Assembly (NCBI RefSeq): GCF_036924515.1
Contig: NZ_JAZHRR010000001.1
Coordinates: 6,791,001-6,855,000 of the forward strand
DNA: 64,000 nt
From: Bradyrhizobium sp. AZCC 1610
Lineage (GTDB): Bacteria; Pseudomonadota; Alphaproteobacteria; Rhizobiales; Xanthobacteraceae
Reading direction: 5' to 3'
The notes beneath the pieces are model-generated. The model saw only the letters and a list, made by a program, of their open reading frames with translations, did not search any database and had not been told where the DNA came from. The position numbers were made by a program, and so were the translations under genes. Below, piece by piece: positions 35,877 to 44,441 of the stretch (the stretch's first letter is position 1; each line of letters starts with the position of its first letter).

Positions 35877-36092
35877 GGCGTTACTCCTTGGAGCCCCGCA
35901 AGCCCCGAATGAACAATGAAGACCGCCCTCAGGCCAAGCCTTGGCACCTCTTGGTAATGCCGGATGCTGAGCGGTTATGGTTAACAAGCGGTTAACCCGC
36001 GAGCGTTCATGTTGCCGCAATGAGTTCGACCGTGTCGTCTCGTGCAGAGAAGGGAAGCGGCGCGAGGACAGGAAACTAGCGCAACCCAAACA

Positions 36093-36120
36093 AAAAGCCC
36101 GGTCTTGCGACCGGGCTTTT
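36093..36120. terminator. Intrinsic terminator (works in both directions)
   Basis: AAAAGCCCGGTC-TTGC-GACCGGGCTTTT: a 12-bp stem with a 4-base loop, with an A-run on one side and a T-run on the other. It lies 28 bases after the stop of the minus-strand carD gene, which it should end. Confidence 0.9.
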
Positions 36121-36148
36121 CGTTTCAATCCCTGGAATTGGGATCCTT

Positions 36149-37090
36149 TCAGGCAGCCTCATCCGCCACGGCAGCGTCGTCGCCGTCGGCTTCGACATCG
36201 GCCTCGTCGGCTTCGCCGTCAGCCCCGGTCGCCTCCGCCTTGGCGCCGCGGCGCGGGCTCTTGGCGAGCTGGCTTTCGATTTCCTTGACCGCTTCGGTCT
36301 CCGTCGAATGCTGCACGACGGCGATTTCGCGCGACAGGCGATCGAGCGCTGCTTCATAAAGCTGGCGTTCGCTGTAGGACTGCTCGGGCTGCGATTCCGA
36401 ACGGTAGAGGTCGCGGACCACTTCGGCGATCGCGACGATGTCGCCCGAATTGATCTTGGCTTCGTATTCCTGCGCCCGGCGCGACCACATGGTCCGCTTG
36501 ACGCGCGCACGGCCCTTGAGCGTCTCCAGCGCCTTCTTGACCAGCGCCGGCTCGGACAGCTTGCGCATGCCGACATTGGCGACCTTGGCGGTCGGCACGC
36601 GGAGCGTCATCTTGTCCTTCATGAAATTGATCACGAACAGTTCGAGCTTGGCGCCCGCGATCTCCTGCTCCTCGATGGCCAGGATCTGGCCGACGCCGTG
36701 AGCGGGATAGACCACGAATTCGTTCGCCTTGAAGCCCTGACGCTGGGTCACGATCTTCTTCGGCTCCTCGACGCGCGGCGCGGCGGCGACCGGCTTGACG
36801 GGAGCCTTCGGCGCAACAGCGGCCTTCGGGGGTGCAGCCTTCACAGGGGTCTTCACGGGAGCCTTGGCAGCAACTTTCGACGCAGTGGTCTTCGAACCCG
36901 TCGCTTTCGCGGCAGTCTTGGCAGTCTTTTCTGGCATTGCGCTTCTTTTATTCTTTGAGGACTTTGTGGCCGCAACCTTCCTGGCGACCTTTACGGTCGC
37001 CTTGGCACGGCCTTTGGTTGCGCTGCGGCTGGCCGGAGCGGCTTTTTTCGTGGTCTTGGAAGCACTCTTTTTACGCGTTTTCTGTGACAC
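36149..37090 (-). CDS. carD: CarD family transcriptional regulator with long Lys/Ala-rich N-terminus
   Basis: Up to 313 residues. The CarD RNA polymerase-interacting (Tudor-like) domain starts FKANEFVVYPAHGVGQILAIEEQEI and is followed by the DNA-binding helical domain (LSEPALVKKALETLKGRARVKRTMWSRRAQEYEAKINSGDIVAIAEVVRDLYR). CarD binds the RNAP beta subunit and stabilises open complexes at rRNA and other promoters. The first 110 residues are a basic, low-complexity, histone-like tail and the last 50 are acidic. The start may be the GTG at 37090 or the ATG at 36937 (MPEKTAKTAAK). Confidence 0.9.
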   Translation of the reverse strand: MSQKTRKKSASKTTKKAAPASRSATKGRAKATVKVARKVAATKSSKNKRSAMPEKTAKTAAKATGSKTTASKVAAKAPVKTPVKAAPPKAAVAPKAPVKPVAAAPRVEEPKKIVTQRQGFKANEFVVYPAHGVGQILAIEEQEIAGAKLELFVINFMKDKMTLRVPTAKVANVGMRKLSEPALVKKALETLKGRARVKRTMWSRRAQEYEAKINSGDIVAIAEVVRDLYRSESQPEQSYSERQLYEAALDRLSREIAVVQHSTETEAVKEIESQLAKSPRRGAKAEATGADGEADEADVEADGDDAAVADEAA

Positions 37091-37360
37091 AGCCTGCGCG
37101 CGGAACTGCCACGCCCCTGTTCGATGTTTTTACGGGAACCCACCGGGGCCACAAGCTACACATGGCCAGGATCGGCTTGTAATGTGCCCAATATAGCACA
37201 TTTTCCGCAAAAATCAATGATTTACGCCGGGTTCCGGGCCTTTACGGGGCCGTTCCGCCATAAGTCCGCTAACAGGGTTAAATCCGCCAAGCTGGTTCGG
37301 TTCAGATTGGGGCCGAAAACAGGGCTCAACGAGCCCTTAACTCATCCACTTATCCACAGC

Positions 37361-37699
37361 CTAGTCGCCGGCACCGGGCTCCTTGGAAAAATATTTATCG
37401 AACTTGCCCTCCACACCTTCGAACTCTTTCGCGTCCGTCGGCGCTTCCTTCTTCTGGGTGATGTTGGGCCAGCTCTTGGCGTACTCGGTGTTGACCTCGA
37501 GCCACTTCTCCAGGCCGGGCTCGGTGTCCGGCTTGATGGCGTCGGCGGGACATTCGGGTTCGCAGACGCCGCAGTCGATGCATTCGTCGGGATGGATAAC
37601 CAGCATGTTCTCGCCCTCGTAGAAGCAGTCGACGGGGCAGACTTCAACGCAGTCGGTATATTTGCATTTGATGCAGGCTTCAGTGACGACGTAAGTCAT
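37361..37699 (-). CDS. fdxA: Ferredoxin FdxA (7Fe-8S type)
   Basis: 112 residues. The first cluster-binding region [21 protein letters not shown] and the second [12 protein letters not shown] show the Cys pattern of the FdxA 3Fe-4S/4Fe-4S ferredoxins, with the usual 35-residue C-terminal extension. It is a small cytosolic electron carrier. Gene order carD - fdxA - S4 protein - helicase is conserved in Rhizobiales, which supports the assignment. Confidence 0.96.
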   Translation of the reverse strand: MTYVVTEACIKCKYTDCVEVCPVDCFYEGENMLVIHPDECIDCGVCEPECPADAIKPDTEPGLEKWLEVNTEYAKSWPNITQKKEAPTDAKEFEGVEGKFDKYFSKEPGAGD

Positions 37700-37835
37700 C
37701 CAGGGCTCCGAACAAGGCTCCGAAACGGATCAGTTTTCCGGGGTTTGCGTAGCGCATGCGGTGCGCTGCCGCAAGGGAAGCGGAAGGCCGCAAACGGCCG
37801 TTTTTCAAGGCGTCCCGCGAGCCCAATGCAGATAG

Positions 37836-38105
37836 TTATTGTTTGCCGTTCTGCAAATCATCATAGAGCACGCGCGCGGCCGCAGCGTCGCCCCGCCGCT
37901 CGGAAAATCCCACCACTTTGAGAAGGCGCACGCTGCGATCGAGCCCGATCGTCAAGACGTCGCCTATCTTCACCGAGTGGCCGGGCGCCGTTTCGCGCAC
38001 GCCGTTGATGCGGACGTGACCGGCCTCGACGAGCGCGGCAGCGGAGGTGCGGGCCTTCACCACCCGCGCGTGCCACAGCCACTTGTCGAGACGCTGCCGC
38101 TCCAA
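37836..38105 (-). CDS. S4-domain RNA-binding protein (Hsp15-like)
   Basis: 89 residues, an S4 domain almost alone: RLDKWLWHARVVKARTSAAALVEAGHVRINGVRETAPGHSVKIGDVLTI. Hsp15 (HslR) binds free 50S subunits that carry nascent chains and helps recycle them. The start is at 38105. It lies 99 bases downstream of the helicase gene, on the same strand, and may be co-transcribed. Confidence 0.9.
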   Translation of the reverse strand: MERQRLDKWLWHARVVKARTSAAALVEAGHVRINGVRETAPGHSVKIGDVLTIGLDRSVRLLKVVGFSERRGDAAAARVLYDDLQNGKQ

Positions 38106-38125
38106 CGACCTTCCCGCAGTCTATT

Positions 38126-38202
38126 TTTGACGCGTTTTCTTGAGCGCGAACCGGTATCTCCCCGGATCAAGTCCGGGGCAGGCTTTCGCTCGAAAACGCT
38201 AC
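38126..38202. repeat. Dispersed palindromic repeat, family 6, with inserted hairpin
   Basis: GACGCGTTTTCTTGAGCGCGAACCGGTATC, then an inserted CCCCGGATCAAGTCCGGGG hairpin, then CTTTCGCTCGAAAACGC. The outer parts match the unit at 15135 in reverse. Confidence 0.75.
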
Positions 38203-38204
38203 GG

Positions 38205-41200
38205 TTACTCCTTGCGGTTGCCCGCAAGCTGCTCCTTCAGCGCCGCCAGTTTTGCAAATGGCGAATTGGGATCGACCGGACGGTCGCGGTCGCGCGGGCT
38301 GGCGCTGGTCGCCCATTGACGATGCGAGGGGCCTGAGTCGCGCTTGTCACGGCCACCCTTGTCGCGTCCGCCGAAATCACGGCCGCCGCGCTCACCCTTG
38401 TCGCGACCACCACCCTTGTTGCGGTCGCCCTTGTTGCGATCGAACTTGTCGCGGCGGTTGTCGTCGCGGCCCTTGCCCTCGACGCGCTCGCGGGGCGGCC
38501 GGTCCTGACGTGCTTCAGCCGCCGGCGCGCCCTCGGCCGCCGTCGGGGCAGCCGTGGCATCCGCCGGCACGCCCTCGCGCGGCTTGCGAAACTCGTTGTG
38601 ACGGCGGCCACGGCGATGGCGCTGCTCGCGCGGCGCGGCCTCGGCGCCTTCGCCGCTAGCTGCTGGCGCGGCTTCGGCCGGGCGGCCGTGATGACGCTGG
38701 CGGTTGCGGTCGTGGTGCGGACGGCGCTCGTCGGAACGGCCGCCGGGCCGCCAGACTTCGATGAGTTGCGGCTCGGCCGGCGCATCGGACTTGGCTTCCG
38801 CGGCAACGGCTTCTGCGGGAGCGGCTTCTGCAGGAGCTTCTGCGGCGGCGGCTTCACTGGGAGCTTCGCTCGCGGTGGCGGGCTCGGCCGCAGCTTCGGC
38901 GGCGCTGACCACCTGCTCCGCCTCCTGTTCCGGGGGCGCATCCGCGATCGCGGCTTCCGCCGGCGTGGTCTCGGCGGGCGCAACCTCTTCGGTCGCTTCC
39001 GTCACGGGCGTGACATTCGGCAGCAATGAAGCCGATGACGCGGGCTCGCTGCTATCAGGCACTTCGGCGGCAACTTCTTCCGCCGTTGTCTCTGCCGTTG
39101 TCTCTGCCGTTGTCTCCGCACTCGCCTCGACCGGCGGTGCCTCAGTGGAGACGGTCTCGACAACGACGTCGGGCGCGGGCTTCGGCGGCAATGGCGGGCG
39201 GCGCTCCATGCGGTAGCCGAGCGCACGCAGGATCGAGGCAAAATCTTCGCCGGCCGAGCCGGTGAGCGAGGTCATCGCCTGCGTCACCACAAAACCGCGG
39301 CCGTCGAACGCACCGGTCGGCTTTTCGCCGGGCGAAGTCTCGCGCCACGCCAGCGCAGGACGAATGAGATCGGCGAGCCGTTCCAGAATATCAACGCGCA
39401 CCGCGCGCTCGCCGCACTGGCGATAGCCGAGCAAACGATAGGCATCGCGCGGCAGCGCCTTGTCGACCGGGAACGAGGTGCGGCCCGAGCTCGCCAGATG
39501 CTGCGCCCCTGATAGCGCGGACATGTCGACATTGTCCTGCTTCTCGGCCCACAACAGCGAAGCTAGCGCGCGCGCAGCAGGCTTGAGCAGCCCCGGGAAA
39601 TAGATGTGGTAGGCGCCGAAGCGCACGCCGTATTTGCGTAAGGTGGCGCGCGAGGCCTGGTCGAGATCCTTCATCTCGGCGGAAATTTTTGCGCGCTCCA
39701 GCACGCCGAGCGCCTCGACCAATTGGAACGCGATGCCGCGTCCGATGCCGGTGATGTCCTCGGCTTTCGACAGCCCGAACAGCGGACCGAGCAGCTTCTC
39801 GATATGCGTCTTCAGCCACAGATCGAGCCGCGCCTGCACGGCCTCGCGCGGCGCGCCGGAGAGGCGATCGTCGGCAATGATGCGCAATCGCGGATGCAGC
39901 GCGTCGTCGGCGGCAACGAGCTTTGCAACGGCATCGCCGGTCCAGCGGATGGTGCCGTCTGACGCCAGCACGAACTGGTCGTCGGGTGCTGCGGCAAGCT
40001 TGGTGGCGCGCGCGTCGATCTCGCTGGCAAGCACCTGCTGGGCAGCCGCCTGCAGCGCCTTGGCGTCCGAGCCGGCTTCCGCCGCATCGGGTGCAAAGGT
40101 AAATCCATCGAGCCGGCCGATCGCGTGGCCTTCCACAATCACTTCGCCGGTCTTGCCAATTTCCGTATTCAAAACTGAGTTCTCCCGCAGGCGGCGCATC
40201 AATACACTGGTACGGCGGTCAACGAAACGCTCCGTAAGCCGTTCATGCAGCGCATCGGATAATTTATTTTCGACCTCCCGGGTGATCCCCTGCCAATGGT
40301 CGGGGTCGGACAGCCAGTCCGGGCGGTTGGCGACGAAGGTCCAGGTGCGGATTTGCGCAATCCGGCCCGACAGCGTGTCGATATCGCCGGTCACGCGGTC
40401 GGCCTGGTCGACCTGGGCTCCGAACCAGGCGTCCGGTATACGGCCCTTTTTCATCAGGAATGCATAAAGCGTGGTCACCAGCTCGGCGTGGGCGGCCGGC
40501 GCGATCTTGCGGTAATCCGGGATCTGGCAGGCGTCCCACAGCCGTTCCACGGCGACCGCGCCGTGGGCCATGTCCCTCACCTCGCCGTCGCGTGCCGCAT
40601 GATCGAGCACGCGCAAATCTTCGGCAATCGGCGCGCGGGTCAAAACCTCGTGCCCCGGCGACAGTGCGAGGGAGACCTGCAGCGCGCCGAGCGAGGCAAA
40701 ATCCAGTTTCGAATTACGCCACTGCAGCATTTTGACGCTGTCGAAGGTGTGGTTCTGCAGCGCGTTCACCAGTTCCGGCTCGAACGGCCCGCAGCGCCCC
40801 GTGGTGCCGAACGTGCCGTTGCGCGTGGCGCGCCCCGCACGGCCCGCGATCTGCGCGAACTCGGACGGATTGAGCCGGCGGAACTGATAGCCGTCATACT
40901 TGCGGTCGGAGGCAAACGCGACGTGATCGACGTCGAGGTTCAGCCCCATGCCGACGGCGTCGGTGGCGACGAGATAATCGACGTCGCCGTTCTGGAACAT
41001 TGCCACCTGTGCATTGCGTGTGCGCGGCGACAGCGAGCCCAATACGACAGCGGCGCCGCCATGCTGCCTGCGGATCAGCTCCGCGATGGCATAGACTTCA
41101 TCGGCCGAGAACGCGACGATCGCAGTACGCCTGGGCTGGCGCGTGATCTTGCGGTCGCCGGCGAACTCGAGCTGCGACAGCCGCGGCCGTGTGATGATGG

Positions 41201-41654
41201 AGGCGCCCGGCAGCAGCCGCTCGATGATCGGCCGCATGGTGGCAGCCCCCAGCAGCAGCGTCTCGTCGCGGCCGCGGCGGTGCAGGATGCGGTCGGTGAA
41301 GACATGGCCGCGCTCGAGATCGGCCGCGATCTGGATTTCATCGACGGCGAGAAACGACACGTCGAGATCCCGCGGCATCGCCTCGACGGTGGACACCCAG
41401 TAGCGCGGGTTCTTCGGCTTGATCTTCTCCTCGCCGGTGATCAGCGCGACCGCCTCGCTCCCCGCCCGATCCGCGATCTTGTTGTAGACCTCGCGCGCCA
41501 ACAGCCGCAGCGGCAGGCCGATCACGCCGGACGAATGCCCCAGCATCCGCTCGATCGCCAGATGCGTCTTGCCGGTGTTGGTCGGCCCGAGCACAGCGGT
41601 AACGCCGGCGCCGGGCGCGCGGTCGTGTGCGAAGCTGGAAGGTGAGAAAGCCAT
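38205..41654 (-). CDS. Suv3-like DEAD/H RNA helicase with long Ala/Glu-rich C-terminal extension
   Basis: 1149 residues. Helicase core in residues 1-420: motif I GPTNTGKTHLA, motif II AVDEIQIAADLERG, motif III LLGAATM, motif V ATDAVGMGLNLDVDHV, motif VI EFAQIAGRAGR. This order and the DEIQ box are those of Suv3/MgpS-type SF2 RNA helicases. A Suv3-type C-terminal domain follows to about residue 850. The rest is low-complexity: an Ala/Glu/Pro stretch, then an Arg/Lys/Gly/Asp-rich basic tail suited to RNA binding. Possible roles are rRNA or mRNA turnover. Confidence 0.93.
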   Translation of the reverse strand: MAFSPSSFAHDRAPGAGVTAVLGPTNTGKTHLAIERMLGHSSGVIGLPLRLLAREVYNKIADRAGSEAVALITGEEKIKPKNPRYWVSTVEAMPRDLDVSFLAVDEIQIAADLERGHVFTDRILHRRGRDETLLLGAATMRPIIERLLPGASIITRPRLSQLEFAGDRKITRQPRRTAIVAFSADEVYAIAELIRRQHGGAAVVLGSLSPRTRNAQVAMFQNGDVDYLVATDAVGMGLNLDVDHVAFASDRKYDGYQFRRLNPSEFAQIAGRAGRATRNGTFGTTGRCGPFEPELVNALQNHTFDSVKMLQWRNSKLDFASLGALQVSLALSPGHEVLTRAPIAEDLRVLDHAARDGEVRDMAHGAVAVERLWDACQIPDYRKIAPAAHAELVTTLYAFLMKKGRIPDAWFGAQVDQADRVTGDIDTLSGRIAQIRTWTFVANRPDWLSDPDHWQGITREVENKLSDALHERLTERFVDRRTSVLMRRLRENSVLNTEIGKTGEVIVEGHAIGRLDGFTFAPDAAEAGSDAKALQAAAQQVLASEIDARATKLAAAPDDQFVLASDGTIRWTGDAVAKLVAADDALHPRLRIIADDRLSGAPREAVQARLDLWLKTHIEKLLGPLFGLSKAEDITGIGRGIAFQLVEALGVLERAKISAEMKDLDQASRATLRKYGVRFGAYHIYFPGLLKPAARALASLLWAEKQDNVDMSALSGAQHLASSGRTSFPVDKALPRDAYRLLGYRQCGERAVRVDILERLADLIRPALAWRETSPGEKPTGAFDGRGFVVTQAMTSLTGSAGEDFASILRALGYRMERRPPLPPKPAPDVVVETVSTEAPPVEASAETTAETTAETTAEEVAAEVPDSSEPASSASLLPNVTPVTEATEEVAPAETTPAEAAIADAPPEQEAEQVVSAAEAAAEPATASEAPSEAAAAEAPAEAAPAEAVAAEAKSDAPAEPQLIEVWRPGGRSDERRPHHDRNRQRHHGRPAEAAPAASGEGAEAAPREQRHRRGRRHNEFRKPREGVPADATAAPTAAEGAPAAEARQDRPPRERVEGKGRDDNRRDKFDRNKGDRNKGGGRDKGERGGRDFGGRDKGGRDKRDSGPSHRQWATSASPRDRDRPVDPNSPFAKLAALKEQLAGNRKE

Positions 41655-41684
41655 TATGTGCAGGTGTTTCTTTTAGGTGCTCAG

Positions 41685-41801
41685 CCGTCATTGCGAGGAG
41701 CGAAGCGACGAAGCAATCCATTGTTCCTATGCCGCGCTATGGATTGCTTCCGCCTTCGCTGAAGGTGCTACGGCGGACAAGTCGCTTCGCTCGCAATGAC
41801 G
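41685..41801. repeat. Dispersed palindromic repeat, family 3
   Basis: CGTCATTGCGAGGAGCGAAGCGACGAAGCAATCCA at the left and TGGATTGCTTCCGCCTTCGC to CGCTCGCAATGACG at the right. It forms one long stem with side hairpins; same family as 23151. Confidence 0.88.
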
Positions 41802-42110
41802 GAAGCCCTTCGGTCGTCCGGCGTCAAATTCCGCCGATTCTGTTTCATTCTGCGACGGCGATGCGGTCGCGGCTTAAGGTCTGGAACGAGTCTGGAACGA
41901 AACGCGCCCGAATCGCTGACTCCTCCCGAGACCCCCTTCGTTCACCGCAACATCTCGCGTTGATGCGATCGAGGCGGCACTAGATCAAGTTTACACGGGC
42001 TCCACAAGCGGCGGTGTTCGGGTCAAATCCTTAAGGCGCGGAGTCGAATCAGAACCGGGCAAGAGTCAAGCGATGAGTCGGGGCGGTCTCTCCTCGAATG
42101 CCGCCCTGCT

Positions 42111-42237
42111 CCCTCGCCCCGCCCTTGCGGGGAGAGGGGTGGGGTGAGGGGCTCTCTCCACGAGTCGTATGCGCGGAGAGAGCCCCTCACCCGGCGCTGC
42201 GCGCCGACCTCTCCCCGCTGAAGAGCGGGGCGAGGTG
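42111..42237. repeat. Long GC-rich inverted repeat
   Basis: GGGTGAGGGGCTCTCTCC (about 42141-42159) is mirrored by GGAGAGAGCCCCTCACCC around 42175-42193, with a short loop; outside lie CCTCGCCCCGC and GCGGGGCGAGG arms with smaller hairpins. This is a common dispersed repeat layout of Bradyrhizobium-like genomes. It ends just before the DUF3108 stop codon. Confidence 0.8.
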
Positions 42238-42248
42238 ACTCTCTAGGC

Positions 42249-43148
42249 TCAATTCGTCTTCGCCACCCTTGGCGGCATCGCGGTCGTCACAAACGACGTC
42301 GCCTCCAGCATCGCCGGCCCGAACGGCGTCGGGATGGTCATGCGGAATGGAACCAGGACGCGGGTTCCCGCGATCGGCACGAACGCGATCTCGATCCGGC
42401 GTTCGGTGGCGAGATATTTGATCACGGGGCGATCGGGGATGTAGCCCGCAACCGGCGTGAAGTAGATGGCGCAGACCAGCGCCGGCCCGTGATAGCCGCG
42501 CTCGGCCTTCACCGTTTCCATGCGCTTGTAGTCGAGCTTGAGATCGTAGCGCAGCCGTCCGTCGAAGATCCCCGCACCGGTGCGGCAGGAATCCGGCGAC
42601 AGCACCTCGCCGTTGCCTGATACTCGCAGCATCGAGCCGGTCATGGGATCGAGCACGTTTTTGCGGTGCGCGTCGGTGACGACGACGCGGTCCGGATCGA
42701 CCGGCGGCGTCGGATCGATCGAAAAATCCTTCACATTGCCGTTCGCCAGCGACAGCCGGATGGTTTCGGACTTCTTCTGCGTGGTGGTGGTGGCGGTATA
42801 GGCATTCGCGACCAGCGCGCCGCCCACGACGCGGCCCTGGCTGGCGCCCGAGCCCGTTCCGCCGGAAAACGCCTTCAACAGGCCAGCGGTGCCGCCCTGG
42901 GCGGAGGCCGAAAACGTGTCGTCGCCGATTTCGATGGTCCAGGCCCCCTTGCCAACCGGGATGCCCGCCAGCGTCGCCTCATACTGCGCATCGAGCCGGC
43001 CCTGCGCGGACGCCGCCTGCGGCGCCAGCCATGCCAAGGCGCACAGGCTGAAAACGAGCCCCAGCCTTGAGGAAACAGCGGGGGATGAGACGGCGCAGTT
43101 GCTGGTCAAATCTCTGGAGTCCCGGGATCGGCGCGAACTGGTGCTCAT
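42249..43148 (-). CDS. DUF3108 domain protein, exported
   Basis: 299 residues. Signal-like stretch LGLVFSLCALAWLAPQAASAQG; mature part RLDAQYEATLAGIPVGKGAWTIEIGDDTFSASAQG begins the DUF3108 domain, which continues through IAGTRVLVPFRMTIPTPFGPAMLEA. Function unknown; a beta-rich periplasmic protein is expected. The first 28 residues (Ser/Arg-rich) suggest that a start nearer the hydrophobic segment is possible. It is divergent from rpmB, an arrangement common in Rhizobiales. Confidence 0.88.
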   Translation of the reverse strand: MSTSSRRSRDSRDLTSNCAVSSPAVSSRLGLVFSLCALAWLAPQAASAQGRLDAQYEATLAGIPVGKGAWTIEIGDDTFSASAQGGTAGLLKAFSGGTGSGASQGRVVGGALVANAYTATTTTQKKSETIRLSLANGNVKDFSIDPTPPVDPDRVVVTDAHRKNVLDPMTGSMLRVSGNGEVLSPDSCRTGAGIFDGRLRYDLKLDYKRMETVKAERGYHGPALVCAIYFTPVAGYIPDRPVIKYLATERRIEIAFVPIAGTRVLVPFRMTIPTPFGPAMLEATSFVTTAMPPRVAKTN

Positions 43149-43352
43149 TTAGGCAGAAATATCCGGCAAACAACGCGCATTTCGCGAAAAGCACTGCAAA
43201 GCGGACCTCGACGACGGCCCGCGTATGGCCGGCGAGGTCAGTTATGTCGAAAGCCATGATGTCGGCGGGGATTGCGCCCTTTATATGATGCCTTAAGTGG
43301 CTGGAACCCCTTGCATTCAAGCTAATTCCGGCCTCCAAACGGGCGAAGAACC

Positions 43353-43381
43353 TTGACGGTTCGGCCGTCTCCCCCTATAGG
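43353..43381 (+). promoter_or_regulatory. Sigma-70-type promoter of rpmB
   Basis: TTGACG (43353-43358) and TATAGG (43376-43381) separated by exactly 17 bases, 91 bases before the rpmB start codon. The -35 box matches the consensus at five of six positions. This would give a leader of about 85 bases. Confidence 0.65.
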
Positions 43382-43472
43382 TCCGCGGTTCCTGAAAATG
43401 GACGTGAATTTGGACCCCCGCGGGCCGCGAGAGCGCTTTGCCACGGGCGGGGAGGGAAGAGGATTTTTCGAA

Positions 43473-43781
43473 ATGTCCCGGCGCTGCGAACTGACGGCCA
43501 AGGGCCCCCAGGTGGGCCACAAGGTGAGCCACTCGAACATCAAGACCAAGCGGCGCTTCCTGCCGAACCTGGTCAACGTCACCTTCATCTCGGACGCGCT
43601 CGCCCGCAACGTGCGCCTGCGCGTCTCGACCAATGCGCTGAAGAGCGTCGACCACAATGGCGGCCTCGATAAGTTCCTGCTGAAGGCCAAGGCCGACGTG
43701 CTCTCCCCCCGCGCACTCGATCTGAAGCGCGCGATCGAGAAGAAGGTCGGCAAGCCGGTGTTCGTGAAGAAGGCGAGCTGA
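43473..43781 (+). CDS. rpmB: 50S ribosomal protein L28
   Basis: 102 residues: [33 protein letters not shown] is the highly conserved L28 start. The alphaproteobacterial form is longer than the 78-residue enterobacterial one and has the extension [28 protein letters not shown] lies upstream. A strong promoter at 43353 and a terminator at 43813 make it a single-gene transcription unit. Confidence 0.97.
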   Translation: MSRRCELTAKGPQVGHKVSHSNIKTKRRFLPNLVNVTFISDALARNVRLRVSTNALKSVDHNGGLDKFLLKAKADVLSPRALDLKRAIEKKVGKPVFVKKAS

Positions 43782-43812
43782 GTTTTAGCACCATCGGCGG
43801 ATCGAAGTTTTG

Positions 43813-43845
43813 AACGGCCGGGTTGAAAGACCCGGCCGTTTTTGT
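43813..43845 (+). terminator. Intrinsic terminator of rpmB
   Basis: AACGGCCGGGT-TGAAAG-ACCCGGCCGTT followed by a T-run (TTTTGTTT): an 11-bp stem, 32 bases after the rpmB stop. Confidence 0.93.
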
Positions 43846-43870
43846 TTGGCACGCACCACACTCGCTCTCC

Positions 43871-43900
43871 GTCATGGCCGGGCTTGGCCCGGCCATCCAC
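43871..43900. repeat. Dispersed repeat, family 5 (short form)
   Basis: GTCATGGCCGGGCTTGGCCCGGCCATCCAC, a single hairpin with a GGCCGGGC stem. A longer unit lies at 49465. Confidence 0.75.
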
Positions 43901-43967
43901 GTCATTCTTGTCTTGAGGCAGCAAGGCGTGGCTAATCGCGCAATGATTTGTCGGGCTACGAAGCCAT

Positions 43968-44204
43968 TCAGGCCGTAGCCGTCTCCGCTTCGCGCAGCGC
44001 GGTGATCTGCAGGAACAGCGAAGCCGGATCGACGTCGGGATGATTGTCGGGCAGCAGGTCGAGCGCCATAGCCGATATCTTCGCCAGCAATTCGTCGAGC
44101 GTGGCTCCGTCGGCGGCGGCTGGAATGTCGTCGCAATGTCCGCTCCACACCGACGCTTCATCGTCCCAGGTCGCGGAAATGGTAAAGATGACCGGTTTCG
44201 ACAT
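43968..44204 (-). CDS. DUF1902 / HicB-like small protein
   Basis: 78 residues: MSKPVIFTISATWDDEASVWSGHCDDIPAAADGATLDELLAKISAMALDLLPDN, the beta-beta-alpha partial RNase H-like fold of HicB antitoxins and DUF1902 proteins, with a short C-terminal tail but no DNA-binding domain. Related proteins pair with HicA toxins, but no complete HicA-like gene is next to it. It lies just outside the AT-rich insertion. Confidence 0.75.
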   Translation of the reverse strand: MSKPVIFTISATWDDEASVWSGHCDDIPAAADGATLDELLAKISAMALDLLPDNHPDVDPASLFLQITALREAETATA

Positions 44205-44317
44205 TTAGGCTCTGCCTCATCTCACCGGGCCGCACCAAGGCGCGCCCTTGCAAGGAATATAGCATGTCGTGGCCTTCTACAGCCAGAAATCGCTCGCGGT
44301 GAGGCCTTCTTTCCCCG

Positions 44318-44430
44318 TCATGTGAACCACGATTCCACGTCGGGCGCGCCGCCGTCGATATTGACGAACACTTGCGTGCCGGTGGCTTTCGTCGTCCACC
44401 TCGTGCCGCGCTCGCTGCTCACCTGCGTTA
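44318..44430 (-). pseudogene. Possible 3' remnant of a gene cut off by the insertion
   Basis: An open frame with host-like GC-rich codons ends at 44318 and reads VSSERGTRWTTKATGTQVF then VNIDGGAPDVESWFT. Upstream it runs into the AT-rich gene at 44442, where the base composition changes sharply and no start codon with a ribosome-binding site is found. It may be the tail of a longer protein whose front was lost. The call is weak: only about 37 codons are seen. Confidence 0.35.
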
Positions 44431-44441
44431 GCGCATTTCTC

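Larger units (their letters stand above)
41655..42248. other. Intergenic region, mostly dispersed repeats
   Basis: About 590 bases between the helicase and DUF3108 genes, both minus strand. It holds a family 3 repeat (41685-41801) and a large GC-rich hairpin (42111-42237). The rest (41802-42110) has the short duplication GTCTGGAACGAGTCTGGAACGAAACG near 41879. The helicase promoter should be here; no boxes are clear. No gene is supported. Confidence 0.6.

Noticed and set aside
40296..41645. Open frame of about 449 codons on the plus strand
   Set aside because: Antisense to the helicase core of the Suv3-like gene.
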